In this document: piece after piece, positions 11,131-21,934 of the stretch | Layout: each line of letters starts with the position of its first letter | Numbering within the stretch: position 1 is the stretch's first letter | Assembly (NCBI GenBank): GCA_030686995.1 | Contig: CM060692.1 | Coordinates: 12,567,465 to 12,631,464, forward strand | DNA from: Artemisia argyi | Taxonomy: Eukaryota; Streptophyta; Magnoliopsida; Asterales; Asteraceae | Length of the DNA: 64,000 nt | Direction of reading: 5' to 3' | The notes under the pieces: model-generated | What the model was told of the DNA's origin: nothing | The model's database searches: none | What the model saw: the letters and a program-made list of their open reading frames with translations, nothing else | Program-made: the position numbers and the translations under genes

Positions 11131-12761
11131 CTATGTTAGCCAAACAAACCACCTGGTCCCTAAGTTAGCTTGCTGCAATTCCTTGCGACGCTGCTCCTCT
11201 AAGGGACTGGGACTCTTCATTACCCTGCCTATACGCCTGAAATAAGTTGGTAATACTGATTAGATCCAATAACAAAAGGTTTCAGTATATAACACATGTT
11301 CATAAATGCACAACTGTGATACCTGTCATGTGCATGATGAGCAGGAAAAGTGGGCATAAAATCTTTAGACTTGGGAAGAGGAACTTCACGAAACCACCCA
11401 TTTAGGCATGAAAGATAGTACGAAAATGTAATGTGTGGTTTAATTAAGGAATTTATACAACCACTTGTATAAACAGAATCAGAATATACCATGAGCTCAA
11501 AAACATATCATAATCATATCATAATCACATATAAGGCAATATAAATAGAGTAGCTAGCTCCCGGAATTGTGAAGGACTTGTATTGCACACACAGCCACAT
11601 TCACCAGAAAATATCATATCATAACATAACAGAAACTGATCTAGGATGCATCCATACGCCCCTGAAAATAACCCATCACCGTAGTGCGCATTCATATATA
11701 ATAGAAAGGGCATGGCAAAACATCACTCTACTGCCCTAGAGTCATGTCAAAGGTGCATCTCTGACACGAACATGAAACCTGATGTGGCGGAAAGTGAACC
11801 ACTTTTAAGGGGTCATTTAAGCCTAAATTCGAGATTATTTGATCAAATATTGCCCTAAATCGTTCCTTTTGTCATTTTAGGTACTTTTGGAGAGAAATCT
11901 GGAAAAGGAAGCATTTTGGATGTTTTTGGAGCATAAAAGTGAAGAAAACGGCGAAGTCTCAATTTTCCTTGCTGGAACAGTACCTGACGGCATCAAGGCT
12001 CTCCACATGACGGAGTCAAGAGTTACAAAAGAGGTGGAAGTGGAAAATACACGTGACGATCTAGAGAGTTTTTGTGCATAGGAGATGATGGCGTCACCAA
12101 GGCCGTCATGGTCCAAGTATTAGTGACGGCCCAGAGCATTTTTACACATGACGGCGTCACAAATAGATCTTGGCAATAAGATTTTATTATGGCGGCGAGT
12201 TGACGGCGTCACAACTTAACACATGACGCCGTCATGGTTAAAAGCCTCTTGAGTTGTTATCCGCTGCACATATTGCAAAATTTCTTATACGATGTAAACC
12301 AACAGATAATTGAATATTTATCACCATACGCCATCATTCTATAACAAGTAGATACCTTTTTAGGGTTGTAGGTTAAGAGTCTGTTCAGCAAATGAAATCC
12401 AGCATCAGATAGGACTGGTGATCCAGTGAAAGAAATTGCAAGGAATTTTCTACACAATAAATTATACCTGAGGAGAATACAAGATTGTCAATAAAAACTA
12501 CTAATTGTAAATATGACTGAATCTGTCACAAATGGAGGCCAGAAATCTAGACCAGAGAGTCACCCAAAGCTGGAGCCTGGAACCTGGAAGCCTGGGAGAA
12601 CAGAGACAAACAAGCGAATGTAAACCTCAAATTCAACATAAAACTTTAAAATATAAGAAATGGAGCACTTACTGGTGTTTGACAAAGTTCAGCTTCACTC
12701 CAGGAAGTTTAGAGAACCCGGGCCAAATCTTTTCGTTTGGTGTGACAAGGATTTTGAATAT
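11131..12761 (-). pseudogene. Captured C-terminal exons of a CDKG-type cyclin-dependent kinase
   Basis: Four exon-like blocks lie in order on the minus strand. Block A, 12761-12673, includes KIWPGFSKLPGVKLNF and ends at GTAAG. Block B, 12467-12356, has [20 protein letters not shown] and is flanked by CAG and GTATC. Block C, about 11412-11323, has [18 protein letters not shown] and ends at GTATC. Block D, 11236-11131, has MKSPSPLEEQRRKELQQ and ends in a stop. Phases join correctly at A/B and at C/D. The wording is the C-lobe and tail of plant CDKG kinases, which in Arabidopsis act in splicing and meiosis. The catalytic half is absent, the stretch linking B and C is degraded, and an Athila-like LTR fragment sits in that intron. 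Together with the transposon context this marks a non-functional captured fragment. Confidence 0.75.
11780..12245 (+). repeat. Diverged Athila-like LTR fragment in the intron of the captured kinase
   Basis: It begins TGATGTGGCGG and continues with AAGGGGTCATTTAAGCC and GATCAAATATTGCCCTAAAT, closely matching the first part of the X and Y LTRs. It then shows degraded and intact TGACGGCGTCA palindromes (11986, 12201, 12224). It stops before the TATA-box part, so it is truncated and appears older than X and Y. It interrupts the region between CDKG-like blocks B and C. Confidence 0.7.
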
Positions 12762-13026
12762 CTGCAATAGTAGACACAAGCCAATAGTTTCAAGGACAAT
12801 AACAGCAACAAAAAAAAGCAATTAAACAGAATTAAAGAACAGTTTCTTATTGAAAAGATCATCCTACTATTAGTGATTTAGTGGTTTGTCAATTACTCAA
12901 TTCAAAAACAAATTATTCCTTAGCCAACATATATTATATATATAACGTCTTCTATGTGAAAATGCTAGTTAAAGGGCTTTAATTGAGTGATAGAGTTCAA
13001 TGCTTGATGAAACTAGATAAACATAC
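12762..13026. other. Interior of element D between the two captured fragments
   Basis: AT-rich sequence with no supported feature. Confidence 0.4.
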
Positions 13027-13160
13027 CTTGTAAATGAAACTCCATGGTGTTGTTAGGCACAAACTCATAAACAAGCATCCTTAGAACCCCACTAATACAG
13101 TACCCAACCAACGAAACAAGACGCTTATGATGAACTCTATTAATATTCTCAACTTCTGCT
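13027..13160 (-). pseudogene. Captured exon of a PERK-type receptor-like kinase
   Basis: On the minus strand the frame reads [18 protein letters not shown] and then [16 protein letters not shown], followed by a GT donor at 13026. This is the subdomain III-V region of plant proline-rich extensin-like receptor kinases, in which the [13 protein letters not shown] wording is characteristic. Only this one exon is recognisable. The sequence upstream in the same frame (to 13294) is not kinase-like and repeats phrases of the type FQARNW and GAEVG, so it is probably unrelated transposon sequence fused to the exon. Catalytic motifs are missing, so no kinase function is expected. It lies on the same strand as the CDKG fragment, upstream of it, but comes from a different gene. 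Confidence 0.65.
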
Positions 13161-14401
13161 CCAGCCCAGTTCCTCGCCTGAAACCCACACATTTCAGGGC
13201 CCAAATGCACTTGCCGCACCGCTATTTCTGTCCTCAATTCCACACCCATTTCAGTCCCTGAGATGGTTTGTTTAGCCCCAACTTCAGCCCCCAAACACGT
13301 GCATTTATGCTATATTACAACACCCAAGCCGACCCATTTCAGCCCTAAACCGCACCCACTTGAGCTAACTAATTTATAATAAACCAAAATGAAAATGAAA
13401 TTAATAAGCAACATATGCAGATTACATATGCAAGTGAGATATAATTTAGAATAAACACATTTTGTAGTCTCACTAATCAACATGCTATGAGTTGTGTAAA
13501 GCGCAATGATAAACATCTAGTAATTGCCAAACACACTTCGCCAAGACCTGGTACATCCAACCTCATTTTCAAAACACATTTTATTACATTCGATTCTCTA
13601 GTCGTCATCATTTAGTATCACATAGTCAATCCGAAAACTAAAACCCCTAAACTAATTCATATCTTCCTTATCTCTAAACTATAAATAATGTACACATATA
13701 ACATAGTTAAAACCATGTCCACAATCGCATATGACATATCAAAACTAAACATTTACAAACTACAACAAAATGAATAACGAAGATCCATATTTACCACAAG
13801 TCCCCAACAGTCTTATTTAACACAAGTCCACAATAGTAAAAATCTTATGAAAACAAATAATCACCTTTTTAAATATATAACAAAGCACCACCAAATCATT
13901 CAAAATATATAACAAAGCAAATATTTCAATTAATTACCACAATAATTAAAAACAATAGCTTAAACAATTTCAATTCAAATTTTTCTTTGCTACTTTATGT
14001 ATATTATAATTACTCACTAAATAATACCTTATAAAAACCCTAGAAATAATGAGATTATATCTTATAACTTGATTCCCCGATAGCATTTTCAGATTCGTCG
14101 AGCTTGAGTTTATGATGTGATGGTGTGATTGACGGTTTTAAATTATGGAGGTGGTGCTGGTGGAGGTAGTGGTGAAAACGATGTCAGTTTACGGTGGTGC
14201 TGACATCGGTTTTTAAGAGAGAGAGTGAAGAAGGTGGTGGCGTGTTACGATGGTGGCCGTGGAGTATGGCGGTGATGCCTCAATGGTGACATCAGCTAGC
14301 TTTAGCTAGTTAGGGTTTGGTAGTAGTACGTATATAAATGATGGGAGTGGATTTAGAGAAAGAATAAATGTGTTTAGGTGGGTCAATTGAAAATTTTGAA
14401 G
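13161..14401. other. Interior of element D, no supported gene
   Basis: AT-rich sequence to about 14050, then a G-rich stretch with repeated GGTGGTG and GGAGGT wording (14140-14300). No exon was recognised. Confidence 0.45.
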
Positions 14402-14406
14402 GAACT
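14402..14406. repeat. Left target-site duplication of X (GAACT)
   Basis: GAACT at 14402-14406 is repeated at 23282-23286, exactly outside the two LTR ends of X. A 5-bp TSD is normal for LTR retrotransposons. Confidence 0.9.
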
Positions 14407-15754
14407 TGATGCGTGGGAATCGCAACAGGCTTTACCTCTCGAGGGATCTCGAGAAGCTTACAACCCCCACCAGGCAGTGTACCTGATCGTTGTAGTATAG
14501 TATAGTGACAAGTACCGGGGGATTGATCGTTCAGCTTAGGAATAGTGTCGCTAGGATTAGAAAACCTAATTACTAGTTCTAAAGGTGAGGGATGATTATT
14601 TTTGTATTTTTATATTTTTATGAAAGCAAGTAAAATCTCGGGTTTTGGAAGAGTGGGCGGAATTAGTTGCTATTCAACTAACCCAAAACTAAGATATAAT
14701 CAAAATAAAATACTGAAAATGAAATTAAACTAATTTATACTAAGGTTGTGAGCAGTAATTGGAGAAAATGTGTTTACTTAGACTTCACTACTCCCGAGAT
14801 ATCTTTTACACGTTAATTACTTGTTATAATTGTATGGATGACGGATTGTATTCCTTAATACCATTCGTGGGGTGGCATACATAACTCCCCAACTCTATAA
14901 GCTCTTATCTCCTCCTACACCATGACCCAGCACAACTATAGGGATTGTAAACAGTGGCTCATGCATTAAATACAACCAATAAAGACCTAGTACGCATCGG
15001 TTCATGTTTCTTAAGACGTTCAAGCATGTTACCATTTGGAGATCTGCCAGTTTTCTTAAGCCTAACATATAAAATCATTCATCCAAGACAAGAATAAACA
15101 AGTAATCAACACATAATCAACATCTAGGTTTCATTAGATCTAAGCAAACACAAACGAGATCTAGCCTAGCATAATGGAATTGAGACAAGAACAAGATATA
15201 GACAACCAACACATAGACATATTGATTGAATTAGAAGAACACTTATCTCAATTACAATGTAAGGTATCAAGGGTTTGGAACCCTTGAAAAACCTGTAAAA
15301 GATGCACCAAATTCGTCTTTAGGGTTTCACCAAAACTTCTCTCCCTTTAATGAAAAAACTAGAAAACTATATATAGGAAAACTGAGGTGACGGCGTCAAG
15401 AGTAAGGGTGTGACGCCGTTATCTCGCCGCCAAATACTTCCTCGGACGGCCTTGATCTACTTATGACGGCCTATGTGACGCCGTCAGCTACCACGGTATT
15501 TTATTCTTTGGGTCTTGACGCCGTCAAGAGCAATCTGTGACGCCTTCATGCACTGTTCCAGCATAGAAATTTGAGACTTTGCCGTTTTCTTCACTTTTTT
15601 GCTCCAAAAACGTCCAAAATGGATTCTTTTCCAGAATTCACTCTCCAAGTACCTAAAATCACAAAAAGGAACGATTTAGGGCAATATTTGATCAAATAAA
15701 GTCGGATTCGGGCTTAAATGACCCCCTAAAAACGGATCATTTTTCGCCTCATCA
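14407..15754 (-). repeat. 3' LTR of X
   Basis: Reading on the minus strand it begins TGATGAGGCG and ends GCATCA. A TATA box (CTATATATAG, about 15367-15376) follows a cluster of TGACG palindromes (15388-15548). It differs from the 5' LTR at scattered single positions only. Confidence 0.9.
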
Positions 15755-18312
15755 TATACCCTTACACTTGAGATTTGCTTGTCCTCAAGCAAATGAGCTT
15801 TTATTCTACTCAAAAGACAAGTTAGGGGTCATTTAACACTAATATAAAAGTAATTACAACAAATAATCGTTCCACTAAAGACCAATAGACAAGCACGGAG
15901 GTCATACACAAGCACCTCACAAATAGTGTTTAGATACTCACATCTCTCGGGTGTAATAAAGTAATACAACATTATGGAAATGGAAGATATCTCTCACTAC
16001 CTGTCATAGCAAAATAGATTACCATAGGCTTGGGAAAGGATCAAACCTCCACCACATGGCGTAAGCACCTAGGATAAACTATCAAAGAGGTCTTTTAAAG
16101 GGTTGTAACGTTAGGTATAGGGATATGAATTACACGGTTTTGTTGGATAAAGGAAGTTTTACTGGTGGCGAGTTAACAATCTTGGTTAATTACATGTACA
16201 AGATGGCGTTGCTAAGCCAAGACTAGACTCGACTTAAGCTAACAAATGAAAAATAACAAAAACATAAAATGAACATAGAATGAAAACGGGATGGTAGTCC
16301 GTATGTTTTTTCTCTCTTTTTCCTTTTTCTATTTTTTTTTTATTTTTTTTTGCATACACTCTTACCCTACCATCCAAAATAATACATCATAGGGAATGAA
16401 CATTCCCCTTACACTTGAATCTTTACATACTTTACATTAAACTTATTCTAATGACTCGAATTAAGAAAATCAAAACACTTGAAGCACTTTTAAGATTAAC
16501 GTACATATGGGGGTAATAATATTATGTTCTTCCCCATTACTCCATAAAATAAGTACTTACCCATGAGTCCCAATCGTCCCAAAACAATATGTACAAGGAT
16601 ATGACTCGACTTAGCAACCATGTAATCAATTAGAAAGTTAACTTAGGGTTTAACAAATAACAATAACGCACTAAAAATGAGCGCATACACGGAAGGCTAA
16701 GGCGATTTGGTTGTACATTTAAGTGAGGTGTAACAAATTCTTCCTTTAAGTAAAATGCTTAAAGTTAGAAATGAAAAGATAGGCTCGGAGGGGTGTACTA
16801 GGGGTTTCGTGTACTAAAAATGAGTACAACGCTAAGGGTGTGGGAAAAATTAGTTGACTTAACTAGCCAAGTAATATGACTTAAATGGTCAAGTAATTAT
16901 GATACGGGTTTAACACAAGGGTGATCCTAATGCCTCTTATCATGTAGTAAATCCTACCACACGAATGTAGTTCACTAGCGGTCTCGGGATGCATCACTGA
17001 CGCAAGTTCTAGAATCTAAATGCTACCGGTACACTCATAAGCACCAATAATGAATGCTTTTCCTATCAAATTTAAAGGCGAACCTCACATTTTTGGGTGG
17101 AAATTTTTTCTGAATATACGGTTATGTGCTAGTCATACAACCTCCTATCCATGAGACGCTTGCTATGGCTAAAGTTTCACTCCTAAATGTTGTAAAAAAA
17201 TTTAAATTTGGCGCTAAAATTACACTAACAAGTATTTCTCATAGTTTTATTACACATCTACTATCAAACAAAACAAACTCAAGCGAAAGTGCATATGTAA
17301 GGTATCATCTTTTTACCCTCCCCTTACACTTAAGATGAACATTGTCCCCAATGTTCAAGTAAAGAATGTAAAAGTGAAAAAGTAAAGAGAATGAAATCAA
17401 ATACTCCCCTGATTCGCTCGGTATGGATTATAGGTTGGCCAGGTTAGATCTTCCTCCAAGAAAACGAACAATCAAAGCTTCCCATCCAGAATATAAATCA
17501 TCTTCTTGTCGAACATAACCTATAAATCCTGACAACAATAGACAAGACAACCTCGCGTAAAATCGGCGGCATCCTATATAAGTTACTAAATCCTAGAAAA
17601 CAAAGTAAGATATAATGCTTGTGGAATGAAGTTTGCAGATTTCCTAGAGATTATAAAACTTAATAATTCACAAAAACCATAAGACTCCGTTAGGAAAACA
17701 AAACTGGTAAAATTTCCAGATTTTTAACTCCTAACGCCGTCAAGAGTAATACTCTGACGCCGTCAGAATGGACCTGCAGAAATTCTTATGTTAAGTTTCC
17801 GGAAAATTTCTGGAAAAACTTGGTCCTACTTCCTGGAAAATCCTGCAAAACTTCATTATGACTCAATACAAGCATTTGACTCTAACAGATACGAATATAC
17901 ATGTTCATTTAATATTGTGGAGAATCGTGATCGGGTTGTTTCTTGAAAACATATTTGGGGTTTCCCCTTACACTTATCATTTGCAAAAATACTTTTAGGT
18001 TGAAGTTAAGACTAGGCCAAACAACATAGTAAAGTATTTCCACATTTTAATTGAGAAACATGATCAACCAACAATAAAAATAAAACATGCATACGGAAGC
18101 AAATAACAATCAAACAAATAAAATCACACAAAACATGGGTTGCAAAGATTAACCATCAATAAAAATTAAAAGCTGAACATGCATAATATTTGTTAAAAGA
18201 ACAAAAATAGAAAGTGTCCAAAGCCAACAGAGGCTGAATCCTAAACTATTACAAGACCAAATGTTTCAAATCATACAACCAAGAATAAATTGTTCAAGAA
18301 CCACATATATCA
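15755..18312 (-). other. 3' noncoding region of X
   Basis: Homologous along its length to 58977-61469 of Y. It carries four copies of AAGTGTAAGGGG or close variants (read on the minus strand; plus-strand positions 15758, 16405, 17320, 17964), the GAACATTG hairpin at 17337-17356, T-rich runs (16311-16351) and a pair of TGACG palindromes at 17732 and 17755. A 70-codon frame at 17126-17338 runs antisense to the element and is discussed as a finding, not called a gene. Confidence 0.7.
17337..17356 (-). promoter_or_regulatory. Hairpin upstream of an internal polypurine tract in X
   Basis: Read on the minus strand, GAACATTG and CAATGTTC form a perfect 8-bp stem with loop GGGA. The purine tract AAGTGTAAGGGGAGGG follows downstream at 17331-17316. 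Confidence 0.6.
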
Positions 18313-18319
18313 AAATGAA

Positions 18320-19615
18320 TCACTGAGGGGGAGGACCAAAGCGATAATCGTAGCCAGGTGGGAGGTGCCCAGTATACCCATAGGGAGGGTAGTCAGTCTC
18401 TCGGCCTGGGAAGGGGTCAATCTGCAGGTGAGGCTCAAGCTGATCTCGGGTGGAGAGGTGCTGCATCTGGCGGACGGTATGATCGTACATCCAATCAAAG
18501 CGCTGGTCAGTAGTCGCTCGCCACGTATCCATCTGACCCATCCAGGCACCCTGGTGTGCCTGCCAGTCTCCCCGACTCATGTGTCGGTAGTAATCAGCCA
18601 TCCCCTCCTCATACCCGGCAAACTGATGCTGCTGGGGCATTCCCTCATCATCATCATCATCATCCTCACCATCAAGCCCTGCTGCTATGTACCAGGTATA
18701 GGACCCATCCACCATCTGCATCACAATGCTCATCTGCCTAAGGGATTTCGCCCTCACTACCCTGCAGTTCCCGCAGTCGCTCAAGTACCCCATGATCTGA
18801 GGAGTAAGAAGACCATAGGAACGAGCCAACCGGGTCACGAACATCCCCCCATAAACCTTGTCAATATCCCTCTCACCCACACTGGTCCTCAAATAACTGG
18901 CCACCCAAAACGGGATGTTGCAGTAGACATCCGCAGAAAAGATGGTGTACAAGTAGAACAGGTCCGAAGCAGTGATACGGTGAGTGGTGCCATGACGTGC
19001 AGACAGGCTGTATGTGATGCACCTGTGAACTAGCCTAACAATGGGGTCCCTGATCGATGCAGCCCCAGTAGTCGAGGTGTAAACCCCATCCCCTATGGTT
19101 GGCCAAAAAGTGACACACCTCATCTCACTCCTCTGAGTCTCTCCATGTAACAACCTCAGCAGGAAAGCCCCATCAACCTCCTCACTAGTATATAGCCCAA
19201 GCCTTCAACCAAACTCAGCCACTGAACATGACCTCAACTCTCCTCCTAGCCTAAAATACACAGTGGTGCCCCCCATATCTCCCCTAGCCTCAGCCTAATC
19301 AAAACGGAAGGTCGCAAAGAACTCCCGCACTAACTCACTATATACTGTCTCTCGAAGCCTAAACAACCTCTCCCACTGCGGACCCGCAAACCCATCTGTG
19401 CGGATCCTCCCTAAAAATGCAGCCTCCAACCCACTGGCTCTCAGAAAATCCCAGTCAACCACAGCCCCAGCATCAATATGGTGGTTACACAACTCCACAT
19501 ACTTGGTGCTAGTACCAACATCGCCAAACTCGCCCCAACTATGCACTAATTCTCCATAATTGATCCCTTGAGATCTAGAGGAACTGCCCTTATGTTGACG
19601 AGATCTTTTGCTCAT
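18320..19615 (-). pseudogene. ATHILA ORF-1-like protein, two in-frame stops
   Basis: A start at 19615 (MSKRSRQHKGSS) leads into RLRETVYSELVREFFATFRFD. The frame then meets a TAG and, about 35 codons later, a TGA, and continues in the same phase from 19153 to a final stop at 18320. The later part contains IRDPIVRLVHRCITYSLSAR, SDLFYLYTIF, VASYLRTSVGER and FVTRLARSYGLLT, followed by an acidic DDDDDDE run and a Gln/Tyr/Pro-rich tail. These match, from memory, the layout of the ATHILA ORF-1 family, whose function is not established. Both stops are one transition from a sense codon (CAG or TGG), consistent with decay. It lies downstream of gag, where pol would be expected. Confidence 0.7.
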
Positions 19616-20313
19616 TTTCCTGGAAAAAGGTGGAGTGAATGGAAACGATTAGAACGCGAATTTTTGATGAACTTTATGTAGTCAGACACATCTGACGCCG
19701 TCAAGAGTAATCTTGACGCCGTCAGATGGATCAGAATCAGAGCCATGCAAATGCAAGGGAAAAAATCAATTTTCAAACTCTTAACCCATTACCCAAACGC
19801 ACCTTTAATCAGGAAACCGGGGTGGGGGGTCAAAGAATCCGAGGCATGATGGGTTTTCTCTAAATTAATGCATGATTTGGGTGAGACAACATCATCAAAT
19901 GGTAACCCCACGATTACAAATCACCAATTGGATGGCATTACGATTTGCTAATAGTGGGTCAAGATTGGGGTTTCGGGCGAAAGGGGTTTTTCAAATTGAT
20001 GGGTCCTAAGGATAATTGATTGAAAAAGGATGAAGAAAACTTACTTACAAAGTAGAGATCGGATGCGAAAGATGTCGAATTGGGAGGTTGAGAATCGGAG
20101 TAGCAGCAGCACTTGGGTGAGATTTGTGGGGTACGGGTTGAAAGTGATTGGTTTTGGGTTAATATTGCTGATCCATCAAGCTGACGGCGTCAAAAGTTAA
20201 ATCTGACGCCGTCAGATGCCCGTGTAAGGTAAGGTTTGGAGTAGTTTCATGTTCAGTCCCTGCTCTTTGTGTGAATAACTAATCATTAGTGAAACCCATG
20301 AGTAGTTATTCCG
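19616..20313 (-). other. Spacer between gag and the ORF-1-like frame in X
   Basis: No coding potential was recognised. It holds two pairs of TGACG(G/C)CGTCA palindromes, at 19693 and 19714 and at 20182 and 20204, placed just upstream of the ORF-1-like start and just downstream of gag. Confidence 0.6.
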
Positions 20314-21810
20314 TTAACGAGGTCCACCAGGGTCGAACGTCTCATTACTGTCGCGGAAAAAGGTAAGGTAGTAGAGGGGGTCGGGTGAGGTTTTGGCTAA
20401 GTTGATCCTTATGCACGGGTCGTTGGTGTGAGAAGAAGGATGTTGTTCCATAGGAGGTTTCAAATCAGTGGTGTTTTTGAGGTGCGACCTCTTTACACCG
20501 GGTTTAAAACCAAAACAACGTTTTTTGGATGAGATCGGGAATGGAGTTCGCAAGCATCCAACGAAAATGCTATGGATTTGCGAGCTTTTCTCTGCATGGG
20601 GGTGTTTATGAGAACGGGGGGTAGTTAATGGTAAAGCATTTGAGGAAAATCTCCCGCTATCCTCTTGGTCAAACACCAAAGGGGTTAACACCTTGAAGAC
20701 TTTTTCAATTTTTTTAGGTATGGAATTTTCTTTGATCTTGTCTTTGACCCTTGATATGAATTGATCTGCGAAATTCATAAAAGCTTTATGAGTGCTTTCC
20801 ATGCGTGCCTCTAGGTGCTGGATTTGTTTTTCCTGATTATCCATGAAGGTTACCATTATCCCTTCGAATTCCTCTTGTCGTGAGCGTTCATGAAAATTTT
20901 GGCTGATAACCGTATTCCTACGTGGATTAGGATTCCACACGGGTTCAGCAGCAAGTTTCTCAATACTCATCAATTCTTTTACCTGCTTCTCGATGCTTCC
21001 TAACAATTGTTCTTGGGTGGCACATGCGTAATCAAGTTTTACCTTGCTTGGGAGCATCAGGTCCTCCCATCCTTCCTCTTCGTATTGTGCCAACTCCTCA
21101 AGAACTTTCCAGCACTCGTCGACGCTAAGTCTATCTAGCCTACCTTTGGCTGCGTAATCAATGGCTTTCCTTGTTTGATAGTCAACCTTACCATAAAAGA
21201 TTTGGATCTGAAGCCATGGTTCGATCCCATGATGAGGAACTTTTCGGAGTAGGTCTTTATATCGAATCCATGCTTCATAAAAGGTTTCATTTTGACGTTG
21301 TTGGAACATCAAAATGTCATTTCTAAGCTTAGTGGTTCTCCCCGGTGGGAAAAATTGAGCAAGGAAACCAGTGGTGAGATCATCCCATGTGGTGATGGAT
21401 CCCGCGGGTAAACGCTCAAGCCATTGACTAGCTTGATCCCGTAGAGAGAATTGGAATAGGCGTAAATGGGTAGTCTCTCTAGTTTCAACACCTAGGTCTA
21501 TGGAATCTACAATTTTGAGGAAGTCCTTAAGGTGTTGGTTTGGATCTTCGGAACGAAGTCCATGGAATGCACATCCACTTTGCACCAACCGGATGGTGTC
21601 GGATCGCAAGGGGGTCACATTGTCTCCGGTGAGCTCAATGGTGTTTCGGTAGCCTTGGTGGCTAGGTCGGGAATACTCTCCTAAGGTTCGGGGCCTAAGG
21701 GGTTCTAATGGTGGGTTTTGTTGTGGTGGGATGATGGGTTCAAAGATGTTACCACCTTCCATGATGTCGGATGGTAAAGAGTTACGAACAAAGGCACGAA
21801 GAAATAACAT
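20314..21810 (-). CDS. Gag protein of Athila-like element X
   Basis: The frame is 498 codons without interruption, starting 100 bases after the primer-binding site. Residues about 115-210 hold a retrotransposon gag domain (RLFQFSLRDQASQWLERLP, TWDDLTTGFLAQFFP, NETFYEAWIRYKDLLRKVPHH). Gag packages the element RNA into cytoplasmic particles. A start at Met17 (MEGGNIFEP) is an alternative to the first Met. Residues about 255-370 are rich in Lys/Glu/Gln and could form a coiled coil. The last part, ending YLTFFRDSNETFDPGG, is a tail known from other Asteraceae elements. No zinc knuckle (CCHC) is visible and no pol follows. Confidence 0.8.
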   Translation of the reverse strand: MLFLRAFVRNSLPSDIMEGGNIFEPIIPPQQNPPLEPLRPRTLGEYSRPSHQGYRNTIELTGDNVTPLRSDTIRLVQSGCAFHGLRSEDPNQHLKDFLKIVDSIDLGVETRETTHLRLFQFSLRDQASQWLERLPAGSITTWDDLTTGFLAQFFPPGRTTKLRNDILMFQQRQNETFYEAWIRYKDLLRKVPHHGIEPWLQIQIFYGKVDYQTRKAIDYAAKGRLDRLSVDECWKVLEELAQYEEEGWEDLMLPSKVKLDYACATQEQLLGSIEKQVKELMSIEKLAAEPVWNPNPRRNTVISQNFHERSRQEEFEGIMVTFMDNQEKQIQHLEARMESTHKAFMNFADQFISRVKDKIKENSIPKKIEKVFKVLTPLVFDQEDSGRFSSNALPLTTPRSHKHPHAEKSSQIHSIFVGCLRTPFPISSKKRCFGFKPGVKRSHLKNTTDLKPPMEQHPSSHTNDPCIRINLAKTSPDPLYYLTFFRDSNETFDPGGPR

Positions 21811-21910
21811 AGACTAAAGAAGACATAAAAATAAAAATAAAAATCTTACTAGAAAGGAATCTAGCAAGTAGACCTAATAAAAAGAAATCCTAACCTAGAC
21901 AATAACTATT

Positions 21911-21928
21911 CCCCGGGCTGCGGCGCCA
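21911..21928 (-). promoter_or_regulatory. Primer-binding site of X (tRNA-Asp type)
   Basis: On the minus strand TGGCGCCGCAGCCCGGGG lies a few bases after the 5' LTR end. It resembles TGGCGCCGTTGCCGGGG, the tRNA-Asp site used by Athila/Tat elements, with a few mismatches. Confidence 0.75.
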
Positions 21929-21934
21929 AAAACT

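Noticed and set aside
18290..19033. 247-codon plus-strand frame opposite the ORF-1-like pseudogene
   Set aside because: Shadow of the minus-strand frame, which has family resemblance; the plus frame shows none.
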